Assembly: GCA_016926255.1 (NCBI GenBank)
Contig: JAFGOY010000081.1
Span: 1 to 59,757, forward strand
DNA from: Anaerolineae bacterium
GTDB lineage: Bacteria; Chloroflexota; Anaerolineae; Aggregatilineales; UBA3940
Direction of reading: 5' to 3'
DNA: 59,757 nucleotides
A model generated the notes under the pieces. It searched no databases. It was not told where the DNA came from and saw nothing but the letters and a program-made list of their open reading frames with translations. Shown here one piece after another: positions 34,129-42,685 of this stretch. Positions within the stretch are counted from its first letter, which is position 1, and every line of letters starts with the position of its first letter. The translations under genes and the position numbers were made by a program.

Positions 34129-35160
34129 TTATCTGATGGTATCGTTCTCCAGCCGCCGCAGTGCCGAATCGACCAGTCTGATCGTGTCCTTGTAATCGCG
34201 CTTGCTGAGGATCGCCGCCGGGCTGTGAATGTAGCGGCAGGGCACCGATATACACGCGGTCGGAACGCCTGCACGCGTCGTGACGATCCGCCTGCCGTCG
34301 GTGGCCCCGATCCCCGGCTGCTTGACCTGGTGCGGGATGCCCAGCTCGTCGGCGGTGTCAGTCAACAGGCGGTTGAGCCGTTTATCGTAGATCGCGCCTT
34401 TGTCCATGATCGTCAGCGCCGGGCCATGATTCAACGCAGTGGTCGGCGATTCGTCGACGTCGTCGCCTTTGGGCAGATCGTCGGCGATGGTGCCTTCGAG
34501 CACGAACGCTGCATCCGGGTCGATGCGGTGGGCGGCGATCTTCGCCCCGCGCGTCCCCACTTCCTCCTGAACGGTGAACGCGGCCCACAGGTCGTTCGGG
34601 AATCGTTCGCCCTGCAATAGATGAACCAGCACCGCGCAGCCCACTCGATCATCGAAGGCTTTGCCGCGCAGCGTCGATCCGAGGTTGAGGAATTCCGAAT
34701 CGAACGCGATCCGCGTCCCGATTGGCGCTTTTTTCTCCACCTTTTCCTTGCTCGATACACCGATATCGACCCGCAGTGATTTGAGCTGCGTAACGGTGCG
34801 CCACTTGCCATCCATCAGGTGAATCGGTTTGATGCCGATCACGCCTGGCAGTTTCTTTTCCCCGACCAGCACTCGCTTCCCCGGCAGCAGCCGCACATCC
34901 AGCCCGCCGATCATCTGCACCTTGAGCATTCCATCGCTGCTGTAGCCGCTCACCATCAGGCCGACTTCGTCCATGTGCGCGTCGACCATCACCCGCAGAC
35001 GATTGTCGGCGGTGCCTTCTTTGAAGGCCAGCACGTTGCCCATCGTATCGGTTTCGATGGTGTCGGCGTGGGCTTCGATCAGCTTGAGGATCACCCGGCG
35101 GACTTCCGCCTCCGTCCCGCTGACTCCCACCGCCTCGGATAATTGCTTCAGGATTCGCAT
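34129..35160 (-). CDS. M42 family metallo-aminopeptidase
   Basis: The 343-residue protein has M42 motifs DAHMDEVGLM, GKAFDDRVGCA, FTVQEEVGTRG, and CRYIHSP. The second-metal ligand motif reads VLEGT, with Glu for the more common Asp, which the family tolerates. An insertion of about 25 residues relative to the 324-residue paralogue lies near 110-140. It follows another M42 gene at 35315 by 154 bases, in the same direction. The intervening space carries a C-run/G-run repeat. Confidence 0.9.
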   Translation of the reverse strand: MRILKQLSEAVGVSGTEAEVRRVILKLIEAHADTIETDTMGNVLAFKEGTADNRLRVMVDAHMDEVGLMVSGYSSDGMLKVQMIGGLDVRLLPGKRVLVGEKKLPGVIGIKPIHLMDGKWRTVTQLKSLRVDIGVSSKEKVEKKAPIGTRIAFDSEFLNLGSTLRGKAFDDRVGCAVLVHLLQGERFPNDLWAAFTVQEEVGTRGAKIAAHRIDPDAAFVLEGTIADDLPKGDDVDESPTTALNHGPALTIMDKGAIYDKRLNRLLTDTADELGIPHQVKQPGIGATDGRRIVTTRAGVPTACISVPCRYIHSPAAILSKRDYKDTIRLVDSALRRLENDTIR

Positions 35161-35244
35161 TGGCCTATACCCGGCAACCTCGATTTGTCGATATATCTAT
35201 CATTCCGATATTAATCACCAGATCAAACACGCAATAATCGGAAA

Positions 35245-35299
35245 CCTGCCCCCTATCAGGGGGAAGTGGCCGACCGTAGGTCGGTCGAAGGGGGTAGAT
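35245..35299 (+). repeat. C-run/G-run hairpin repeat
   Basis: CCCCCT-ATC-AGGGGG, then the stem CCGACC/GGTCGG with loop GTA, then AGGGGG. A diverged copy of the element at 46197-46257, sharing the stem CCGACCGTAGGTCGGTC. Confidence 0.75.
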
Positions 35300-35314
35300 C
35301 GGCGAATTCAAACC

Positions 35315-36376
35315 CTATTCCTCATAATCCAGCGACAGTTTGTCCAGCGTCTCGTCGTCCAACCCCATAATGAACTCGACGACCAGCCGCACCAGCCGCT
35401 CGATGTCCTTCAGTGCCACCACCTCGACCGGTGAATGCATGTTACGGATCGGAACGTCGAGTACGGCGGTCGGGATGCCGTCACGGCTGATCTGGATCGC
35501 CCAGCCTTCGGTGCCGCTGGTTCCGGCTGCCGGTTCCATGTGGAGCGAGCATTCTATCGCGTCCGTCTCGCAGCGGATCATGTCAAGCAGGCGCGGATGC
35601 GTGTTCGGCCCGACGATGATCGCGGGGCCATCGCCTAGTTTGAATCCCTCGTCCTCGCCGACGCCGTTCCCGGTGGCGAAGGTCGTATCGAGCACCAGCG
35701 CGATGTCGGGCTGCGTGTGCCAGCCGATTGTTTCGCCGCCCTGTAGTTCGACCTCCTCCATCACCGTTGCCGCGCACAGCACATCCCATTGATGGCTGCG
35801 TGTTTGCAGTGCTTCCAGGATCAGCGTCAGCGCGGCGCACGATGCACGGTTGTCGAGTGATTTACCGCTCAGGATGTCATCGCCCAGCATCACCGCCTTC
35901 TGATCGAAGGTGACCGGGTCGCCGATCCTGACCAGTTTCTCGACTTCCCGCGCCGGGAGGCCGGTATCGACCCGTAGCTGGCTGATGTACTGGTGTTTGT
36001 CACGTTGATCTTTGGGTAATACGTGCGGCGGGCGGGTGGCGATCAGGGCGGGGAGGGGACGTTCCCCGTGAACGATCACCGGTTGATTGGGCAGCACGCG
36101 CGGATCGACTCCGCCGACCCCGGTGACGTGCAGGAATCCGTCTTCGATGGCTTTCACCATCAGGCCGATCTCGTCCATGTGGGCGGTGACCAGGATGCGC
36201 GGGCGCGGTTCCGTCCCGCTGCCGACTTTCGTCGCCACGAGCGTCCCCAGCCGGTCGACACTCATCTCGTCGGCCAATCCTTCCCAGGCAGCCTGGAGGA
36301 TCGCCCGCACCGGCCCCTCGTAGCCGGAGATGCCGGGCGCTTCCGAGAGCGCGATCAGGTGTTGGGTGAGGTTCAT
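35315..36376 (-). CDS. M42 family metallo-aminopeptidase
   Basis: The 353-residue protein has TAHMDEIGLM, GKSLDNRASCAA, ATVMEEVELQGG, VLDTTFA and RNMHSP. The catalytic motif reads MEEVELQGG, not QEEVGxRG, a difference in the loop after the catalytic Glu that might alter specificity. Ribosome-binding site is weak. It lies 46 bases after the Thr-rich membrane protein gene; a TTTAGCCCGG repeat sits in that gap. Confidence 0.85.
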   Translation of the reverse strand: MNLTQHLIALSEAPGISGYEGPVRAILQAAWEGLADEMSVDRLGTLVATKVGSGTEPRPRILVTAHMDEIGLMVKAIEDGFLHVTGVGGVDPRVLPNQPVIVHGERPLPALIATRPPHVLPKDQRDKHQYISQLRVDTGLPAREVEKLVRIGDPVTFDQKAVMLGDDILSGKSLDNRASCAALTLILEALQTRSHQWDVLCAATVMEEVELQGGETIGWHTQPDIALVLDTTFATGNGVGEDEGFKLGDGPAIIVGPNTHPRLLDMIRCETDAIECSLHMEPAAGTSGTEGWAIQISRDGIPTAVLDVPIRNMHSPVEVVALKDIERLVRLVVEFIMGLDDETLDKLSLDYEE

Positions 36377-36388
36377 ATCAACCAGGAC

Positions 36389-36418
36389 TTTAGCCCGGTG
36401 CTTCAGCGCCGGGAATAC
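36389..36418 (+). repeat. TTTAGCCCGG repeat, copy 1
   Basis: TTTAGCCCGGTGCTTCAGCG then CCGGGAATAC: stem CCCGG/CCGGG with GCTTCAGC inside. Close match to 40927-40956. Confidence 0.75.
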
Positions 36419-36422
36419 TCCA

Positions 36423-37292
36423 CTACGGCCCGACGGTTACACTGACCACCGCCGTGTCGGTTCCCCCGTTGCCATCGGATATCGTGTAAGTGAACACATC
36501 CGGGCCGGTGAAGCCGGTCTTCGGGGTGTAGACACATTCGGTGCCCGACGAGCAGTCGACGTCGCTGCCCTCGTCGGAGGGATCGTCGTAATCGGTGATC
36601 TCCAGCGAATCGCCGTCATCATCGTCGTCGTTCGCCAGTACGTCGATGGTGATCGGCGTGTCGGGCGCGGTCGTCGCCGAGTCGGCGTTGGCTTCTGGCG
36701 GCGTATTGGCCGAAGCCGAGGCGGTAGCGGTCAGGTTGAGCGCGTTCTGAGTCGCCGTCGCGTTTTGCGCCTGTTTCGTTGCGGTGGCGTTGGCCTGTGC
36801 CTGATGGGTGGCAGATTCGATGGCCTCCTGAGTGGCGGTCGCGTTGTCATTGATCGCGTTCTGGGTGGCGGTCCCCTGCGCGGCGATGGTCGGCGCGATG
36901 GCAGTGGCGGTCAGCCCGTTCGAGGCGAGCGTCAGCAGCGCGTCGATAGTCTGCGTGGCCCCGACGTTCGGAGTCGTGGTGGCGGTGGGAGTCAGCGTTT
37001 CGGTCGGCGTCGAGGTCTCGGTCGGCGGCGCGGCCTGGGTAGCCGTCACGGCGATTGTCAGAGTCGGGCCGCCGGGTGTAACCGTCGGTGTGACCGTCGC
37101 GGTCAGGGTCGGCGTCTCGGTGATCGTTGCCGTCAGGGTGGCGGTCGGTGTCGGTTCGGGTTCCCGGCTGCTGAACGTGACGAGCAGGATAATGCCCAGG
37201 AAATAGCAGGGCAGAGTCGCCAGGATGATGCCGATCAACATGCGGCGGGTGCGGCGGCGTTTCTCAAGAATTGTTTCGTTACCTTCGCTCAT
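36423..37292 (-). CDS. Membrane-anchored Thr/Ala-rich protein with Ig-like domain
   Basis: The 289-residue protein has a basic cytosolic N-terminus, a membrane helix (about 18-40), a low-complexity Thr/Pro then Ala/Thr/Gln region (about 45-200, with many ATATQNA-like units), and a C-terminal Ig-like or cadherin-like domain of the Big_9/VCBS type (PPEANADSATTAPDTP, DVLANDDDDDGD, YTPKTGFTGPDVFTYTISDG). The Asp-rich loop suggests calcium. The Thr-rich stalk is a candidate for glycosylation. Surface role inferred. Confidence 0.75.
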   Translation of the reverse strand: MSEGNETILEKRRRTRRMLIGIILATLPCYFLGIILLVTFSSREPEPTPTATLTATITETPTLTATVTPTVTPGGPTLTIAVTATQAAPPTETSTPTETLTPTATTTPNVGATQTIDALLTLASNGLTATAIAPTIAAQGTATQNAINDNATATQEAIESATHQAQANATATKQAQNATATQNALNLTATASASANTPPEANADSATTAPDTPITIDVLANDDDDDGDSLEITDYDDPSDEGSDVDCSSGTECVYTPKTGFTGPDVFTYTISDGNGGTDTAVVSVTVGP

Positions 37293-37405
37293 GCGTCAGC
37301 GTCCTTCAGCTCAGAGTATGGTCGACACCCGACCACTATGGCACACCCGGTTGGTGTGTCGGTGTAAGTCTAGCATGGGGGCAGGGATGCGTCAACGCAG
37401 GCGAT

Positions 37406-37456
37406 AACCAGCCAGAGGCTGGTTAATAGGCGTTTCGCCTGCGGCGAAACATCCAC
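37406..37456 (+). repeat. Double-hairpin repeat, copy 4
   Basis: Hairpin 1 AACCAGCC/GGCTGGTT (37406-37424), linker AATAGG, hairpin 2 GTTTCGCC/GGCGAAAC (37432-37450), tail ATCCAC. It lies in the divergent gap 37293-37597, which otherwise holds the promoter at 37512. Confidence 0.8.
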
Positions 37457-37511
37457 AGGGGGAGAGTCGGATGGGAAAAGGACAGCCCGGTCGATTCCAT
37501 GCCGCGCAATT

Positions 37512-37540
37512 TTGACGTATACTGGCGGTGGGAGCATATT
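37512..37540 (+). promoter_or_regulatory. Promoter candidate of the WD40 lipoprotein gene
   Basis: TTGACG (37512-37517), 17-base spacer, CATATT (37535-37540), 57 bases before the ATG. Confidence 0.5.
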
Positions 37541-37597
37541 AAGGCTTGATTCCCAATAGAGATAATGCTCAGTTGAGTGGGCTGGGGAGTAATTTGT

Positions 37598-39517
37598 ATG
37601 AACACCAAATCGCTGTTCTCACTGATACTGCTGATCACCGTACTTGCTGGATGCACCACACCCGCACCAACCATCGAGCCATCGCCCACGATGGAACCCG
37701 ACACCCCGACCGCTGCCGAGTCGGTCACCGATACGGCGCAGTCTACACCCACGGCGACGGAAACCGCAGCAGCGACTATCACACCGACACCGACGAATAC
37801 ACCCGGCCCGACTTACACGCCGAGCCTCACACCGACACCGGTATCAACAACATACCCTCTACCTGACGATTTCCCGGTTGTCTACCCGATTGGGGCCGCA
37901 CCGGAGGGGGCCATCGTTCGGATTGGGATTGGGATTATCCTTGAGGTTGAACTGTCACAGGATGAACAGTGGGTTGCCGTCGGCACATCGACCGGCCTGT
38001 ACCTGCTCGATGCCAATACACTCGAAACGCAATGGAGTGTCTCGACAGAACAGCCAGTATGCAGATTGAACTGGTCGCCTGATGGATCGAAGATCAGCTA
38101 TGTGCTGGGCAGCTATCTTTGTATGAAGAACTCGGCAGGCAGGGTAGCTGATTGGCGCACTGGCACCACAATCCGAGAGTTCATAGACGCTCATTCCCTG
38201 GAATGGTCGCCGGGCACTTCACTGCTGGCAATGACTAACATTCATGGGATAACCGTTGTGAATACAGATACATGGGAACTAATCGGGCAGTACATGCTGG
38301 AAACAACAAACTATTACTGTGATAGCTGGTGGTCTCCTGACGGACGCCTGCTGGCAGTATCGGCTGATAGAGAAATAAGACTTGTTGATACGACGTCTTT
38401 TGAAGTTGCCAACACTGTCGACCCTCTCGGTTCAAGCCCACAGGTTGTATTTACCGCAGATAGCAATTACATCATTGTGTACGCTCGCAACACTCACACG
38501 AGTGGCGTATCGCAAATGGAGGTGATGTATGTCTACGATGCAGGCAGTGGTGAGCTTGTTTACAGATTTGAACTCCCGAAAGAAGAGGAAACTGGCTGGC
38601 CCAGCATGATCGATAGTGTAGAAACTTCACCCGATGCGGCAATCATGGCCGTCCAGGGCACTTTTGGCAATGCGCTGGTGGATGTCGCCAACGGTGAAAT
38701 CCTGCATTCTTACCTGTCTAGAGAGTCACCGATAACTGGCTTTACGCCAGATGGGAAGCATGTCGTTCTCCGATTCGGCGGATATGAGTCATTATGGAAT
38801 GTCGAAACAGGGGAAATCGATGCGATATTCCCACTGACGGGAACGGTGCTCGAATGGTTCAGTGACGGCCAGCGATTTTTCATCTCCCACAGGGGTATGC
38901 TCATTCAATGGGATATCCCTGAAAATCAACCAAACTCAGTGCTGGCTTCGATCAGCGCTTCGTGCCCTTCTCTTAGTGGCCGTAGATGTGATCTGGAGAG
39001 TCCTCTACTCTGGTCACCGGACAGCCAATATGTTGCCGGGCTTAGTATTGGGAATGACAGCTACACTATCTGGGAGACGAGTACTGGCCAGCCGATAGGC
39101 ACCGAAACAGACTTGAGTGGTTGGCATGGGACACAGATTCTAGAGATCAGCGAAGGTTATACAGACGACAATATACAAGTCCACACGATGGAACGAGACA
39201 TTATCGAGATCGAGAGCCTCCTGACAGGGGCCACGTTTACCGCATCGCACCCCTGGTCAACGCCACCCAGTTTAATCTACTCGCCTGATGGCAAACGGAT
39301 TGCGTTGATTTATCGTGAACAAATTGCTCCTTATAACGTGAATACGAACAGTGCATATTCGAACATCATCACCGTGTGGGACATCGAAACCGGGGAACAA
39401 TTGTATCGGTTCGTTGGGCATACGGCTGAAGCCTATGCCGTCGCATTCTCCCCCGACGGCACGCGACTGGCATCAGTCTCCGCCGACGGCAGCATCGTGA
39501 TCTGGAATGTCGAATAG
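37598..39517 (+). CDS. WD40-repeat lipoprotein
   Basis: The 639-residue protein has a signal peptide with lipobox VLAGC, a Thr/Pro linker (about 25-85) and WD40-type blades over the rest, most clear at the end (AFSPDGTRLASVSADGSIVIW) and at LNWSPDGSKISYV and LWSPDSQYVAG. I start at the ATG (37598) preceded by GGGGAG; a GTG 21 bases earlier is also in frame. It would be an extracytoplasmic beta-propeller, probably a binding scaffold. Base composition is more AT-rich between 38200 and 39400 than in flanking genes, like the propeller gene at 28153. Confidence 0.8.
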   Translation: MNTKSLFSLILLITVLAGCTTPAPTIEPSPTMEPDTPTAAESVTDTAQSTPTATETAAATITPTPTNTPGPTYTPSLTPTPVSTTYPLPDDFPVVYPIGAAPEGAIVRIGIGIILEVELSQDEQWVAVGTSTGLYLLDANTLETQWSVSTEQPVCRLNWSPDGSKISYVLGSYLCMKNSAGRVADWRTGTTIREFIDAHSLEWSPGTSLLAMTNIHGITVVNTDTWELIGQYMLETTNYYCDSWWSPDGRLLAVSADREIRLVDTTSFEVANTVDPLGSSPQVVFTADSNYIIVYARNTHTSGVSQMEVMYVYDAGSGELVYRFELPKEEETGWPSMIDSVETSPDAAIMAVQGTFGNALVDVANGEILHSYLSRESPITGFTPDGKHVVLRFGGYESLWNVETGEIDAIFPLTGTVLEWFSDGQRFFISHRGMLIQWDIPENQPNSVLASISASCPSLSGRRCDLESPLLWSPDSQYVAGLSIGNDSYTIWETSTGQPIGTETDLSGWHGTQILEISEGYTDDNIQVHTMERDIIEIESLLTGATFTASHPWSTPPSLIYSPDGKRIALIYREQIAPYNVNTNSAYSNIITVWDIETGEQLYRFVGHTAEAYAVAFSPDGTRLASVSADGSIVIWNVE

Positions 39518-39549
39518 TCGAAAATGGTGGCTACTGTCGAGAATCAGCC

Positions 39550-39579
39550 TTTAGCCCGGTGGCTTCAGCCCCGGGCTTA
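39550..39579 (+). repeat. TTTAGCCCGG repeat, copy 2
   Basis: TTTAGCCCGGTGGCTTCAGC then CCCGGGCTTA, 32 bases past the WD40 gene stop. It belongs with 47225 in a GGCTTCAGCCCCGGGCTT subtype. Confidence 0.75.
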
Positions 39580-39679
39580 CCTTTTCCCGTTCGCCTATAG
39601 ACCTTGCCATCTCTTTAGCTATAATTAAGACATGGCACTATCGGTTTGATGAATGCATCTATTCACTAAAGGAAAACCC

Positions 39680-40849
39680 ATGAACTTAGCGCAGCGTGTC
39701 CAGAGTCTTAAACCCGAAGGTGCATATGCCGTCTTAGCCCAGGCGCGGGCGCTCGAAGCCGAAGGCCGCGACATCGTCCACCTGGAGATCGGCGAGCCGA
39801 ACTTCGATACGGCTGAGCACATCCGCATGGCTGCAATCAAGGCCCTTGCCGAAGGCCGCACCCACTACACCCCGACCGCAGGCATGGCCGAACTGAGAGA
39901 AGTCATCGCTGAGGATGCCGGGCGCCGCCGGGGGGTGACTTTCCGCCCCTCGCAGGTGGTCGTCAGCCCTGGGGCGAAGGGCAACCTGTTCACACCGGTG
40001 CTGGCGATGGTCGAGCCGGGCGACGAGGTGATCTACCCGAATCCGGGCTACCCGGCTTACGAAGCGGCAATCATCATCGCCGGGGCCACGCCTGTCCCTG
40101 TGCCGGTTCTGGAGGAAAACGGCTTCTCGTTCGATCTCGACGCGCTGGACAGCCTGATCTCCGAGCGCACGAAGCTGATTATTATCAACACCCCCGGCAA
40201 CCCAACCGGCGGGGTGATCCCGATGAAGGACCTCCAGCATATCGCCGAGGTCGCCAAAAAGAACGATATATGGGTGCTGGCCGATGAAATCTATTCGCGC
40301 ATCACCTATGATGGCGTCAGTGTGCCGACCATTACCACGATAGACGGGATGCTCGAACGCACCATCCTGGTCGATGGCTATTCGAAAACCTACGCGATGA
40401 CCGGCTGGCGGCTTGGCTACGGGATTATGCCCGAAGAACTGGCCGGGCCGGTGACCACACTGGTCAACCATTCTTCCGGGTGCTCCGCCGAGTTCACCCA
40501 GATTGCCGGAATCGAGGCGATCACCGGGCAGCAGGAATGGGTCGACGAGATGGTGGCCGAATACCAGGCACGCCGCGATATACTCGTCGACGGGCTGAAC
40601 GAAATTCCCGGCGTGAGCTGCATCACGCCGCAGGGCGCGTTCTACGTCTTCCCGAACGTCAAGTCCTTCAGTAAACCGGTCGGCGAGCTTGCCACGCAGA
40701 TTCTCAACGAGGCTGGTGTCGCCTTGCTGCCGGGCACGGCATTCGGCAAGTATGGCGAGGGTCACCTGCGTCTCTCCTATGCCAGTTCGATAGCAGCCAT
40801 CGAGGAAGGGCTGGAACGTCTCTGGAAGTTCTTCAGCGAATTGAAGTAA
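39680..40849 (+). CDS. Class I/II pyridoxal-phosphate aminotransferase
   Basis: The 389-residue enzyme has the aspartate/aromatic aminotransferase family features: GEPNFDT near the start, SPGAKGN, NPGNPTGGV, DEIYSRI, and the PLP lysine in YSKTYAMTGWRLGYG. Substrates of this subgroup range over aspartate, alanine, aromatic and branched-chain amino acids, so I leave the substrate open. ATG 39680 has AAAGGAAA upstream. A TATAAT-like hexamer (39620-39625) lies 55 bases before it, without a clear -35. The gene ends at a strong bidirectional terminator. Confidence 0.88.
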   Translation: MNLAQRVQSLKPEGAYAVLAQARALEAEGRDIVHLEIGEPNFDTAEHIRMAAIKALAEGRTHYTPTAGMAELREVIAEDAGRRRGVTFRPSQVVVSPGAKGNLFTPVLAMVEPGDEVIYPNPGYPAYEAAIIIAGATPVPVPVLEENGFSFDLDALDSLISERTKLIIINTPGNPTGGVIPMKDLQHIAEVAKKNDIWVLADEIYSRITYDGVSVPTITTIDGMLERTILVDGYSKTYAMTGWRLGYGIMPEELAGPVTTLVNHSSGCSAEFTQIAGIEAITGQQEWVDEMVAEYQARRDILVDGLNEIPGVSCITPQGAFYVFPNVKSFSKPVGELATQILNEAGVALLPGTAFGKYGEGHLRLSYASSIAAIEEGLERLWKFFSELK

Positions 40850-40873
40850 TCACGCTCAGACTTTAATAAAAAA

Positions 40874-40905
40874 GGCGCTCTCGATTTTTCCGAGAGCGCC
40901 TTTTT
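40874..40905. terminator. Bidirectional intrinsic terminator
   Basis: A perfect 10-bp stem (GGCGCTCTCG with CGAGAGCGCC) followed by TTTTT on the plus strand and by a T-run on the minus strand. It serves the aminotransferase gene and the convergent lipoprotein gene. Confidence 0.92.
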
Positions 40906-40926
40906 GGTCAGTCCTTATGGGTTAAT

Positions 40927-40956
40927 TTTAGCCCGGTGCTTCAGCGCCGGGAATAG
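40927..40956 (+). repeat. TTTAGCCCGG repeat, copy 3
   Basis: TTTAGCCCGGTGCTTCAGCG then CCGGGAATAG; nearly identical to copy 1 at 36389. Confidence 0.75.
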
Positions 40957-40971
40957 TCCAAAATCTCCACC

Positions 40972-42516
40972 CTAATCCGATATCTCCCAGACATAGCCAT
41001 CATAGATGTTTTCGGCCAGCAAGTCCTGCGTTTCACCCGTGCAGGATTCGACGACGAAGTCGTAGGTTCCCGGAGGAATGTTCAATCCCACCTGCTGGCC
41101 GGAGCCAAGCGTGACATCCTCGCTCAGCACGTCAGGATAGATATTCGAATCACCGGTTGCGCGGATGTACAGCCCGCAGATGTCGAGGCTGCTTGTGTTG
41201 TCGATCTTCATCAACGCCTTCTCGGAGATGGTCAGTGTGAGGTCCGTCGTGCCGATCTCCTCGACCACCTGCGCGAAATCGATATCGTAAGCCCAGCCCA
41301 GGATGATCCCGTTGCAGGATTCAACCTTATACGAGAGTTCGATCTGTGGAACACCGTTGAGGGTGTGATTTCCACCGCTGCCAATTGGGTCGGTGAGGTA
41401 GTTGCCACCCCAACCTTTGCTTGCGTCTTCGAGCATGTAGAGGCCGCAGATATCGACGCTCGTATCGTTGATGAACTCGATATCGGCGGTGCCACCCTCG
41501 CCACCACTCGCCAGCAGGTCGTCGGTGATATCGAGGACGTAGCCATCATGCTCCATGAGATCGACGTTGTTAACCTGCAAATCCGTCCCATCACAGGTCT
41601 TGGCCCACAGGGTGAGCACGCCCGCGTTGATCACGATCTCCTTTTCGTCACCGGCTGCGAGCGGCTTGTCGATGATCAGATTGCGGGTGCGGTTGTCTTC
41701 GTTGGTGCCGAGAGAAAATTCACAAACGTCCACACTGCTGTTGTTTTGTACCGTTATCTTCCGATCGGTTTCGTAGGTGCTGATTTCGACCCACATGTTG
41801 GGGCCAAGTTCTGTCCTGGTGAGCAGGGACACGATATCACCCGTACATGCTTCGACGAGTATGTCGTAGCTCTTTGTCTCCATATCAGGGATGATGAAAT
41901 CGGTATCCGGCAGCAGGATGAAATCGTCGGCCTCGGTCAATCGACTCTCACCCCAGTCGGGCGCGCCGCTCTCGACGAGGTAAACGGCGCAGATTGGTGC
42001 ATCAAGCCCGTTGATGATCTGCAGCCCGGTGGCCGGATCGGGGGCCGGGGCTTCTTCTGCTGCGGCTTCCTCTTCGGCAGGTTCCTCCTCGACAGCTTCT
42101 GCCACTGGCTCTTCATGCGGAATGTATGCACTGCTGAAGTTGGCCTCGGCGGTATTGCCGCTTTTTGAGTAATCTCCGCTGATCTCCAGCCCGCCTGCGC
42201 CCTCTGCGGTCATGACGCTGTGATCGTCGACGATGATCTCGCAGGTGAAGTCACCCGCATCACCCTCGTTGGTCGCCGATAGAACGATATTCAGTTCGTT
42301 CCCACCGATAACCACCGACTGCGTCCAGGGCAGCGAGACAGACTCTTCGACCATCACGCCGTCTTCGCCGGTATACTCCACCAGCAGACCTGATGCATTT
42401 CCATAGCATTTATAGGTTGTTTCCGGGCCGCCTCCAAAACAGGCAGTGAGCAGCAGGGCCGCTGCTCCGACAATAAACAATACCCAGATTTTCGTGTGTT
42501 TGACTTTTAATGACAC
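40972..42516 (-). CDS. Lipoprotein with MmpS-like domain and four Cys-paired repeats
   Basis: The 514-residue protein begins at GTG 42516, fixed by AAGGAGG seven bases upstream. A signal peptide ends in lipobox LLTAC. The first domain (about 25-115) has the pattern of actinobacterial MmpS-like proteins (YTGEDGVMVEESVSLPWTQSV, then FTCEIIVD). A Glu/Ala/Pro linker (about 130-160) precedes four repeats of about 80-90 residues, each with one Cys after an NxSSxDIC-type strand (DICGLY) and a second in an ESCTG-type strand. Eight regularly placed Cys suggest one disulfide per repeat, as expected outside the cell. Repeat family not recognised. Confidence 0.72.
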   Translation of the reverse strand: MSLKVKHTKIWVLFIVGAAALLLTACFGGGPETTYKCYGNASGLLVEYTGEDGVMVEESVSLPWTQSVVIGGNELNIVLSATNEGDAGDFTCEIIVDDHSVMTAEGAGGLEISGDYSKSGNTAEANFSSAYIPHEEPVAEAVEEEPAEEEAAAEEAPAPDPATGLQIINGLDAPICAVYLVESGAPDWGESRLTEADDFILLPDTDFIIPDMETKSYDILVEACTGDIVSLLTRTELGPNMWVEISTYETDRKITVQNNSSVDVCEFSLGTNEDNRTRNLIIDKPLAAGDEKEIVINAGVLTLWAKTCDGTDLQVNNVDLMEHDGYVLDITDDLLASGGEGGTADIEFINDTSVDICGLYMLEDASKGWGGNYLTDPIGSGGNHTLNGVPQIELSYKVESCNGIILGWAYDIDFAQVVEEIGTTDLTLTISEKALMKIDNTSSLDICGLYIRATGDSNIYPDVLSEDVTLGSGQQVGLNIPPGTYDFVVESCTGETQDLLAENIYDGYVWEISD

Positions 42517-42685
42517 TCGATTCCTCCTTGGCTTGCAAAAGAAATAAGGAACACAGATATCTAGTATATTCGAATTTCGTTTTACTGCTTTTTCTTTATC
42601 TGGACAAAAAAGCATACAGACCAGCGGGGTGAACTGGCCTGTATGTCGCAGAGATATCGGTGAAATGGCAATACTTGTCGAGCAG

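Noticed and set aside
39604-39625. A full promoter before the aminotransferase gene (TTGCCA ... TATAAT)
   Set aside because: The spacer is only 10 bases, so the two hexamers cannot work together; only the -10-like hexamer is noted.
39734-40765. A 343-codon minus-strand frame across the aminotransferase gene
   Set aside because: The plus-strand aminotransferase has all motifs; this is its shadow.
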